DNA of 64,000 bases from the NCBI GenBank assembly GCA_015698045.1, contig BLAL01000182.1, positions 1,054,001-1,118,000 of the forward strand, read 5' to 3'. This stretch comes from Rhizophagus clarus. Lineage: Eukaryota > Glomeromycota > Glomeromycetes > Glomerales > Glomeraceae. Position numbers and translations under genes: made by a program. Under the pieces are notes generated by a model. The model did not search any database, was not told the DNA's origin, and was given only the letters and a program-made list of their open reading frames with translations. Below, in pieces: positions 12,701-20,495 of the stretch (its first letter is position 1; each line of letters begins with the position of its first letter).

Positions 12701-12773
12701 CCAAATCTTCTTCTTCTTCTTCTAATTCTAATTCCCCTTAAGGATCAATAGTAATAAACCTAGTTGGATCCAT
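9702..12773 (-). pseudogene. pol: Gypsy ORF3: reverse transcriptase, RNase H, integrase
   Basis: ATG at 12773, 22 bp beyond the protease stop. RT starts at about 12290 (RFCVNYKPLNDVT, LPRIDEIL) and carries the catalytic YLDD at 11808-11819. RNase H spans about 11370-10990 (LLYIDAS, ECLAIIWAVKYFRHYLFG, TDHSALKWLL). Integrase has an HHCC-type zinc region (about 10740-10630), a DDE core with SDRGTSF (about 10370) and RPQTNGMVECFNRTL (about 10290), and a C-terminal region to 9702. In-frame stops lie at 12738, 12498, 12018, 11958 and 11736 and in the integrase. A 1-bp indel near 11470 and a compensating one near 10965 shift the RNase H frame. The element cannot transpose on its own. Confidence 0.9.
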
Positions 12774-12795
12774 ATGTCACAGGTATTATTTGAGT

Positions 12796-13770
12796 TTAAT
12801 CATTACATTTTATTCTCATTGTATTATCATTATAATTAATTATCACATTAACATATTTTAACCATATATTCCTTAATAATACATTATATTCTTGCGATTC
12901 AGTTACTATCATATCCATCCTGATTTCAATATCTCTTATCTTAATTGGAACCTGTCTAACTAATTCTAAAGGTGCTGTCTTTTTACCAGTTACATCAATA
13001 ATTCTAACACTTGTAGAAGTATCAATTGCCTTATCAACTTTATCCAAATATCTCTTAGAAATTATACATCCAACCGCTCCAGAATCAATAAGGACATTTA
13101 CTTTTTCTTCATATACTTCAGCTTTTCCAAATAATGCTTCCTTAACTTCTTCAATTTGATGAACGTATGTAGATTTTTCTTTAACCAAACTCTTCAAAAT
13201 TTCTTCAATATAAGTAACATGTGTTGGTATAGTTAATTTCTGATTAGCCATTTCTTTATAGTTATTCCAGTTAAATAATTCCCATGGTCCTTGCTTATCT
13301 GGTTTTGTGTGCTCCAATTTTTGATTGGATATTAATTTGGTCGCATAAATATCACAATTAAAATTTGGATCATTGAATAGGTATGTTAACTCTTCTTTTT
13401 TAAGATTGATTCCTGTTTCTTCTTGAGTTTCTCTAAGCACAGCTTGAATTGATAATTCTCCCAATTCTACTTTTCCACCAGGTACTTATCATAAATTATA
13501 CATTTCCTTATTTTTCTGACATCGTTTTGATAAGTAAATTCCATTATCCTGATACAAAATATTCATTACATAAGTAGGTCTCTTCAAAATTTGTTTAACT
13601 GGTTCATTTTCCTTAAATTCTTCTAATGGTTCTTTTCATTTTACTGATTTTCCCTTATTTAAATTAATATTCTCTTGTTCATGAAAATTAAAAACAACAT
13701 TATTTTCATTATTTGTGCTATTTGAGGACTTTGGTTTGTTCGCACTCTTACTTTCTAAAGGTGCAGACAT
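12796..13770 (-). pseudogene. Gypsy ORF2: Nudix hydrolase domain fused to aspartic protease
   Basis: One 324-codon frame from ATG at 13770, interrupted by TGA at 13636-13638 and adjacent TGA/TAA at 13486-13491. After a polar N-terminus comes a Nudix fold (about 13585-13215). The Nudix box at about 13480-13408 reads G-x5-E-x7-RE-T-x-EE-x-G-I, retaining the Gly, Glu, Arg-Glu and Glu-Glu residues that bind metal and catalyse nucleoside-diphosphate-X hydrolysis. Only the hydrophobic U position differs (Thr). GIYLSKR upstream and W..FNW near the end fit the fold. In the same frame follows the retropepsin-like protease with active-site LIDSGAVGCIIS (about 13100). A nucleotide-pool-cleaning role, analogous to dUTPase in some retroviruses, is inference. 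Confidence 0.8.
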
Positions 13771-14942
13771 TAGTTTAAAGACTGAGTATTATTTTTATTT
13801 TGATTTTGGTTTTGTCTTGCAGGTACTCTACAGTCCTTTGAAATATAACCTTTTCTTCTACAATTATAGCATTCAATATTTTGACGATTATTATTATTGT
13901 TTCTCTGATTATTGTTATTATTGTTGCCATTATTTCCATTATTTTGAAAACTTCTTTGCCTGCAGTTCTTAGCAATATGTTCAGATTTTCCACATAGATA
14001 GCATCCAGAATTTCTACCTTGATTATTTTGATATAGTTTTGATTCTGTTCTAATTTGACCTAAAACAGCTGCAATTCCTTCACTAATTTTTCTTTCCACA
14101 ATCTTTTCAATACTTTCTGCTTATTGTGTAGCAGTATAAGTGAGTTGAAATATAGCCATACTAGTTTTTGCTGGGACCATTCCTCCATTTATATTCTGGA
14201 GATAATCTGAAATTAGCGAGTAGACAGATAATTTCATATTTAAAGACAAGGCAGTTTCTAATGCACGTGCCCTATCCATTGCTTCTTCAGCAGTTTCTGG
14301 CATAGCTGACTGAACTGGAACTATAAATTCAGGTCGTAATCCTTCAATAAATTCATGAATTTTATTTAATTCTATTCTTTTTCCTTGAGGATCAACTCTT
14401 TTCCATAATTCTTCTATTACGACAATATAATCTTCTACAGTTTCACCTGATTTTTGTTTTCTATTTCTCAATTGATGTTTCCATTGATTTAACTTAAAGG
14501 GATTACAAAAATAATTTGTAAAAGCATGAACAAATAAAATTGGTCGATACAAGAGGTTATTCCAGCTTTGGATATTTGCGTGATTATATCAGGTAAGGGC
14601 AGTTCCTTTTAAATAGGAAGCAACTAAAATTACTTTTCTGTTTTCTAGTACTTTATTGGCATCACAGGCTTTTTCAAATACTTTCAACCATTCTACAGGA
14701 TCTTGGTTTCCTCCCTTAAATTCTGGAAAATCTACTAAACGAGTCTTCCTAGATTCAGCACTTCTATCAAAATATTCTTTTGCTTTAGCTATTAATTCAA
14801 AGAATGATTGCTCTTGTGGATTTAGAGTGTTCATCCAACTAGGATTTAATCCTGAATTTTGAGTAGCTTGTCCTGTGATATTGTCTAGACGAAACAATAG
14901 TTCTAAGTAACTAGTAAAAAAAGTAGATTGTCTTTCAAGCAT
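13770..14942 (-). pseudogene. gag: Gypsy gag (capsid and two zinc knuckles)
   Basis: A single frame of 390 codons from ATG at 14942, broken by only two stops: TGA at 14589-14591 and TAA at 14121-14123. The capsid-like retrotransposon-gag region contains DPVEWLKVFEKACDANK and W..LRNRKQKSGETVEDYI. The C-terminal nucleocapsid has CYLCGKSEHIAKNC (full CCHC) and a second knuckle, CYNCRRKGYISKDC, in which the His is replaced by Ile-Ser. Gag packages element RNA into virus-like particles. It ends in TAA overlapping the ATG of the next ORF (TAATG, 13768-13772). Confidence 0.85.
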
Positions 14943-15265
14943 GAGAACTTTTCTACAAATACTAAAAGAAAATATGAAAAATTGGTAACAAAACTAAAAT
15001 ATGAACTAAAAGTCTTAAAATATCCATATTTTTTAATTTTAGACATTCTACATAATCATAATGATAATTTTTATAATGAAAAAAACCTCTTTACTTAAGG
15101 CTAAAGGTAGAAAAAGCTGACTTTTTACTTCTAAATTTCTTAGAAAAATAGACATAAAAATCGATAGAAAGAGTGCCCTATATTAAAATAAAATTTCCTT
15201 ATTATGCAAAATTTATATATAATTTTTGTTATTTATATATATATATTGTTTAAGATTTTACTGTA
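14943..15265. other. AT-rich leader upstream of the Gypsy gag
   Basis: This would hold the element's leader and 5' LTR. I see no LTR ends (TG...CA), primer-binding site or repeat of the 3' flank. It grades directly into the satellite array. Confidence 0.4.
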
Positions 15266-16060
15266 ACTATATTTTTACAAAAAAATAAAAAAAAAAATAT
15301 TAGCAAAATATTTTTATATTAAATTACTAGATATCATAAAATTTTTAGGATATTCAATATTGTACAAATACTTAATTTTTTAAAATTTATGTAATAATTT
15401 ATAATATTGCATATATAATTTTTTGTATAAAATTTATATAAAAATTAATATAATATATTGTATAAAATTTATATTTTATATATTAAATATACAAATAGTA
15501 TATATTTTTCAAATATGCAAATCAATTTTTCTATATATAAAATTTTGCATATTTTTTTACACAAAAAAATTTTTTAATAAATACTATTTTAAAATCATTT
15601 AGAAGTTATATAAAAAAATAAAAAAAAATAAAAAAAAATGTTAAAATATTCTTATATTAAATTAACTAATACAATACTTTTATTTATCTTAAAATTGCTT
15701 AAAAATTATGATTATATTTTTATAAAAAATAAACAAAAATATTAACAAAATATTTTTATACTAAATTACTAAATATTACTTCATCTACTTTTAAAATTAT
15801 TTGAAATTGTGACCAAAAAATCTGTTTTTATAAAAATAAAAAAAATAATAGCAAAATATTCTTATACTAAATTATTAAATACTATTTTCACTTATCTTTA
15901 AAATCATTTAAAAACTGTACTAGTTAAAAAATCTATTTTTACAAAAAATAAAAAAAAATATTAGCAAAATGTTTTTATATTAAATTACTAAACACTATTC
16001 TATTCATTTTTAAATTATTTAGGAATTGTAGTTAAATGGTTTGTTCTTATAAAAATAAAA
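15266..16060. repeat. Satellite-like array, unit about 105-113 bp
   Basis: The core TAGCAAAATATT(T/C)TTATA followed by TTAAATTACTAAATACTAT, an ATTTAAAATCATTTA stretch and an A-rich run recurs. Cores are near 15301, 15640, 15743, 15849 and 15962. Between 15350 and 15580 the order is disturbed and the copy is degenerate. The array lies between the Gypsy gag side and the left TIR of the DNA transposon. Confidence 0.75.
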
Positions 16061-16154
16061 AACAATTAGTCTAAAAAAAAATTTTTTTTATAAAAATTGA
16101 TCAGATAAATCATAAATCATATAAGGGCCGGAACATATATTACCTAATATTTTA

Positions 16155-16169
16155 GGGGGTGGGGGGGTA
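16155..16169 (+). repeat. Left copy of a 15-bp G-run direct repeat in the transposon
   Basis: GGGGGTGGGGGGGTA lies 5 bp inside the left TIR. The same 15 bases, on the same strand, occur inside the right end at 19018-19032. Because the TIRs are inverted, a same-strand copy is not explained by TIR symmetry. Confidence 0.9.
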
Positions 16170-16317
16170 GCAGGGGATCTTAGGTTACACATATTAATAT
16201 TGATCACGTGATATAAGTGGCTTATATTTATACTTTATTTATTTATTTATACAGTACATCATATATAATTAATATAGCATATACGATTAATATAGCATAT
16301 ACGCATATACGATTATC

Positions 16318-18594
16318 TCAATCTCTATCCGAAATGCAATCCCTTAAATATGTTTCGTCAAAGAGAGGTTGCTTTTGCTGTGATGGAAGAAGAGAGAAAT
16401 CGTCAAGGACTCTGGAATTTTGTTCTTTAGATTTTCCTTTAGGTCGTCCACGGCTAGCAGGGTGCATTGTTCTTTTATGGTTTGTCATAAAAGTAAGAGT
16501 TGGAAAGTACTTGCCGCACACAGAGCAACAAAGACGCGAATAGGTTGTTTGGTCAAAGGACGGGCAATGTGAATCATACCCAGGAATTTTCAGGTGGTCA
16601 TAATACTCAAGGAGATGTATAGCACTTGTGAAATGTCCGTCTCTACCTTTTGTAACTGGAGGTAAAAAACCATTATTCAAAAGAAGAAAATCCATAGCTT
16701 CTTTTGCACGAGACGGTCCACAACAACTTGTATTCGCGCAACGTTTAATATCAAGAGAATATTGACACAAGTTGCAATGATTTTCGATCCATGACCATGG
16801 CACAAAACATTCTGGTGAGTCATCACCTTTGTCCTGTTTTTTTTTTTGCTGGTTTCGTTCTTCCATTTTTTCTTTGTCAGTACCTTCAAATTCTAAATTT
16901 TCGAATGGATTAGCGAGCTCTTCAACATACCGTGCATCTACACTTTTTCCAAATATCAAATCTCGACTCCAAATATCACAAAGTGATTCTCCAGCATACC
17001 GAAAATTTTGAAGGGCCAATTCTGGATCGATCACTTTACCTTGTGTATTTAGGTGCGATCCAAAGTGATCAATTGGTAGTGTGATACCTGCCAATTTTCC
17101 AGATAATGTTGCCATGCCTCTTTCGACAGGATTATACTTGGATTGTCCTGGGGCATGTGTTCGAACTGTCAGATAATCTAAATCAAACTTTCGAAAAAGC
17201 TGACAGTATGTTTTAATATTCTTTAGATGTCTCAGATTTTCGTCTGGTCCTCCATCTACCAGTAACACCCAGACAGGTCGAATTTCTCCGTTGGTTTTTA
17301 ATACATCATTATATTGAGGATCCAGGACAAGGCTTTCAAGGTCTTGCATGTGTGTAAGTGAAGACGTACCAAGGGACCATTGACGACGTACATGGATGGC
17401 AAGTTGTCCTGTGCGTAACTCATCATTTAATTCATTTGGTTTGATCATAAGATATACCGATGGAACTAACTTTTGCCCATTTCCTAGAGGAAAATCATGG
17501 TCGGCTACACTTACAGGCTCGTGAACTGATTGCAAAGTATGAAATGTCCGACCAACAGCAGGTACCCCAAGACCTATCTTTGCCTTGTCATCTTGGAAAA
17601 TAACAACGGAATTATCAGCAAAGACGGTGGCAAATTGCCTTGCGTATTTAACAGATGCAAGACAGTAATGACCATCAGGATGATCACGAGTTTCAGTACG
17701 TGAAACTCCAGCTACTGCAACCCACGCTGGATGATGATGTGCTCTTGCGGCAATGGAGTTGGATTGGCGAGGTAGTAGGTAATTTTTTAATGTTGTTCTC
17801 GACATATAAACATCATAATTTTCTTCAAGATTTTTGCGCAAATTTTCAATAGTTCGCACTTTAACCACTTCTTTTCTTCGTTTTTTGTCAGCTTCTCCAA
17901 ACTCGATCGAATCGTGGATATGATCATGCAAATTCGGATGTTCAAAAAGAAGTGGAGGACGACCAGGTTTATCATATAATATTACCTCCTGATTTTCGTA
18001 AAGTATTTTTCTTTTTTTTTCTTTGCATTTTTGAGCATATCCAGCATTCCTTTTTAATTTAATAATTCTTTCCCTGTTAGATTCGATTTCAGCTCTAAGA
18101 TTCTTAATTTTGTTATACGTATCATGTCGAAATTGAGAATCTGTTGTAATGTTGTAGATCTGCTCGAATTCGGTAACCTTTTTTTCAGCTATTTTTATCT
18201 CATCTGCTGCCTTTCTTTGCGCTGATGCATTAACAGAAATTTCCAGTATAGGATCTGCTGAATGAATTGCAGGAAAAGTAGGAAGAGGAGGAGTTGAATC
18301 TTCTCTAGGTGCAGAAGATCTTGGCCTTATTGTTTGTATATCACATAGATTGTATGGCGTGGCCAGATAATTTCTAATGATATCATCAATCTCCGTTCTA
18401 CTTTTGCTTTTAATTTTGTTCCACTCTTTTGCTGCCTCGCTACAAACATCAGCACGGTTGGGAGTTCCTACCCCTGTCTTAACCATAATACTATATACAT
18501 GAGCGTTGGTAAATTCTTGATACTTATTTGTTGGTGAATGATAGATCGGTTTCTTATTAAACTTGGGGCTAAGAAAGAATGTTTGACGGTTCAT
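16318..18594 (-). CDS. DDE transposase with C-terminal C2H2 zinc finger
   Basis: 758 aa from ATG at 18594, no introns or disruptions. A predicted coiled-coil/basic region spans about residues 125-200 (AADEIKIAEKKV, KIKNLRAEIESNRERI, KCKEKKRK). The catalytic core is inferred from VVIFQDDKAK (Asp335/336), VLLVDGGPDEN (Asp447) and PGQSKYNPVER (Glu491). The last two are 44 residues apart, an arrangement recalling ISAzo13/PF07592-type and other IS630-related DDE enzymes. A Cys-rich motif (CNLC..CANTSCC, 607-625) and a classic C-x2-C-x12-H-x4-H finger (Cys690, Cys693, His706, His711) follow, then a basic GRPKGKSK tail. Role: cut-and-paste transposition at the flanking TIRs. An ACGCGT box sits 17 bp upstream of the start codon. 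Confidence 0.9.
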   Translation of the reverse strand: MNRQTFFLSPKFNKKPIYHSPTNKYQEFTNAHVYSIMVKTGVGTPNRADVCSEAAKEWNKIKSKSRTEIDDIIRNYLATPYNLCDIQTIRPRSSAPREDSTPPLPTFPAIHSADPILEISVNASAQRKAADEIKIAEKKVTEFEQIYNITTDSQFRHDTYNKIKNLRAEIESNRERIIKLKRNAGYAQKCKEKKRKILYENQEVILYDKPGRPPLLFEHPNLHDHIHDSIEFGEADKKRRKEVVKVRTIENLRKNLEENYDVYMSRTTLKNYLLPRQSNSIAARAHHHPAWVAVAGVSRTETRDHPDGHYCLASVKYARQFATVFADNSVVIFQDDKAKIGLGVPAVGRTFHTLQSVHEPVSVADHDFPLGNGQKLVPSVYLMIKPNELNDELRTGQLAIHVRRQWSLGTSSLTHMQDLESLVLDPQYNDVLKTNGEIRPVWVLLVDGGPDENLRHLKNIKTYCQLFRKFDLDYLTVRTHAPGQSKYNPVERGMATLSGKLAGITLPIDHFGSHLNTQGKVIDPELALQNFRYAGESLCDIWSRDLIFGKSVDARYVEELANPFENLEFEGTDKEKMEERNQQKKKQDKGDDSPECFVPWSWIENHCNLCQYSLDIKRCANTSCCGPSRAKEAMDFLLLNNGFLPPVTKGRDGHFTSAIHLLEYYDHLKIPGYDSHCPSFDQTTYSRLCCSVCGKYFPTLTFMTNHKRTMHPASRGRPKGKSKEQNSRVLDDFSLLPSQQKQPLFDETYLRDCISDRD

Positions 18595-19050
18595 TTTAAT
18601 AAAATTATTGACGCGTTTTATAAAAAAGTTTTACGTGTCATGAATTCCGCAGCAATTCAGATTCCTTCTTTTGTAGCGAAATGGTTCTCCCGCAGCAATA
18701 CGCAGTAATAGGCATGATCGTCAAAACTTTAATTTTTTTTTCACTTGAAAATCTTTAATGTATTTTTTTTTAATACAAATAGTATTTTTTTTAATACAAA
18801 TAACTACACTATATGCAATGTAATTTTTAAATTTATCTATCATTTTATTTTTAATGTATTTGATATTGGGAAAATTGATGAAAATTACATTTTAAATTTC
18901 AAACAGAACAACTTTAAAAAAAAAAATTTTATTTTTTTTTTTAACGCACATCCCTTTTATTACAATAGTTCTATAAAAGGAAAATGATTGACATGCACGT
19001 GACCAGAAATCTTACCTGGGGGTGGGGGGGTATGCGCCTATAATAAAATG
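18595..19050 (-). promoter_or_regulatory. Transposase 5' region
   Basis: Between the right TIR and the start codon. It contains ACGCGT at 18611-18616 close to the ATG, a GC-richer segment (18640-18720) and then poly-T-rich DNA. This is the presumed transposase promoter; no TATA box can be singled out in such AT-rich sequence. Confidence 0.4.
19018..19032 (+). repeat. Right copy of the 15-bp G-run direct repeat
   Basis: GGGGGTGGGGGGGTA, 18 bp inside the right TIR. It is identical in sequence and strand to 16155-16169. Confidence 0.9.
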
Positions 19051-19079
19051 ATATTAGGTAATATATGTTTCGGCCCTAA

Positions 19080-19557
19080 TCTATATATTTTTTTAAAAGA
19101 TATTAAAAAATTTGTTATGCTATATCAAACAATTCATTATAATATTAACAAATTTGTTTATAATGAAATTTTGATTAGTCAAAATGTAGGATTTGTTATA
19201 TTGAGAAGAAAATATATAACTAAAAATATAATTTTTAAAATAATACATGTTGTATTTTATATATAATATAGTTAATTAATAAATAATTCTAATTTTATTA
19301 GACTATTAGTTGATAGTTATTAATTGGTATTATATATATATTGAATTTAATTTTATTACATATGGTAATAATTATATATCAAGCTAAATAATGATTATTG
19401 AATTATTATTAGCTAATCTAAATTTTTATATTATTATCAATTAGATATATATCCTATTGATTACTAAATTTTGGCTAACCTATTAGACTAATAGTTATTA
19501 ATAAAACATATGTCTAATTTATTAGCTTTTAACCTATGAAAATCACTAAAAGTGCTA
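19080..19557. other. AT-rich spacer between two transposons
   Basis: A 72-codon Ile/Asn-rich frame at 19048-19266 crosses the transposon TIR and is not credible. Nothing else is seen. Confidence 0.5.
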
Positions 19558-19559
19558 TA

Positions 19560-20493
19560 CAGTCAACTCCCTTTATAGTCACCTTCGTTATAGTCACATT
19601 ACCCTATATAGTCACCTTAGTTGAGTGAAAGATATTTATTAAAATATAATTATTCTATGATCTAATGATCAGATTTCAATGATCTTTAGCTCATTAGGTT
19701 CATCTCATTAAAAGGAATCAGATGGTAGTAATTTTATAATGATTGGATCAATATTGACTGAGAAATTCGATTTTAAAGATCAAATCGGCACTTTATACAT
19801 GTAAAATTCGCGTAACATTAAATATTTTGACTGTATTTTAATTACTATGGGTTCTAGTGATCAGATTTTAATGATCTTAGGCTCATTAGACTCGTCTCAT
19901 CGAGAGGAAGTCAATGGTAATAATTTTATAATGATTGGATTAATATTGACCGAGAAATTCGATTTTAAAGACCAGATCGGCATTTTTTATGTAAAATTCG
20001 TGTAACATTAAATATTTTGACTGTATTTTAATTATTACGGGTTCTAGTGATCAGATTTTAATGATCTTAGGCTCATTAGACTCGTCTCATCGAGAGGAAG
20101 TCAATGGTAATAATTTTATAATGATTGGATTAATATTGACCGAGAAATTCGATTTTAAAGACCAGATCGGCATTTTTTATATGTAAAATTCGTGTAACAT
20201 TAAATATTTTGACTGTATTTTAATCATTACGGGTTCTAGTGACCAGATTTTAATGATCTTAGGCTCGTTGGAATCGTCTCATCAAGAGGAATCTAATGGC
20301 TATAAATCCATAATAATTGGAATAAAATTGACAAAATTACTATGATGTGAATATTTAACTAAAATTATTACAATTTATAATTCTAGCCAAAATTACTGAT
20401 TTAATTATAAGATTTTATTGCTTATAGTCACATCTCATCATAGTCACCAAATATAGACTGTCCCAAATGTGTGACTATAGAGAGATTTGACTT
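19560..20493. mobile_element. Non-autonomous pogo/Tc1-mariner-like element carrying tandem repeats
   Basis: Left end CAGTCAACTCCCTTTATAGT and the reverse complement of the right end (AAGTCAAATCTCTCTATAGT) are imperfect inverted repeats flanked by TA (19558-19559 and 20494-20495), as for Tc1/mariner/pogo elements. The motif TATAGTCAC is iterated at both ends, three times at the left and in both orientations at the right, like multiple transposase-binding sites. There is no transposase ORF. The 934-bp body is mostly four tandem ~190-bp repeats. Confidence 0.75.
19660..20330. repeat. Four tandem copies of a ~190-192 bp unit
   Basis: Units contain GATCAGATTTTAATGATCTT near the start and AACATTAAATATTTTGACTG near the end. 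GTTCTAGTGA markers at 19851, 20041 and 20233 set the period at 190-192 bp. Copies 2 and 3 are nearly identical, copy 1 is more diverged and copy 4 decays after about 60 bp. Confidence 0.85.
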
Positions 20494-20495
20494 TA

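Larger units (their letters stand above)
9702..14942 (-). mobile_element. Degenerate Ty3/Gypsy retrotransposon with a Nudix-bearing pol
   Basis: Internal coding region of an LTR-type element in gag, protease, RT, RNase H, integrase order, which is the Ty3/Gypsy order. Three ORFs are discernible: gag (14942 to 13770), Nudix plus protease (13770 to 12796) and RT-RNase H-integrase (12773 to 9702). Gag and the second ORF overlap by one base in TAATG. At least ten in-frame stops and a few indels make it non-autonomous. I could not identify flanking LTRs, primer-binding site or polypurine tract. The 14943-15265 and 9000-9700 flanks show no obvious long direct repeat by eye, so the element may be truncated or its LTRs too diverged. 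Confidence 0.9.
16125..19076 (-). mobile_element. Apparently intact DNA transposon with 26-bp TIRs and TAA target-site duplication
   Basis: Left terminus GGGCCGGAACATATATTACC... (16125-16150) and the reverse complement of the right terminus (19051-19076) match at 25 of 26 positions. Both ends are flanked by TAA (16122-16124 and 19077-19079), a 3-bp target-site duplication. The 2952-bp element contains a single uninterrupted 758-codon transposase ORF on the minus strand, noticeably richer in G+C than its surroundings. A 3-bp TAA duplication with GGG-starting TIRs is reminiscent of PIF/Harbinger, but the transposase is not a typical Harbinger one. The superfamily assignment is therefore open. 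Confidence 0.88.

Noticed and set aside
9702..15265. LTRs of the Gypsy element
   Set aside because: No pair of direct repeats with TG...CA ends could be identified by eye, so none is annotated. A self-alignment of 8-16 kb would decide.
19660..20330. Possible CRISPR-like array
   Set aside because: Repeat units are about 190 bp and contiguous without short unique spacers, and the host is eukaryotic.
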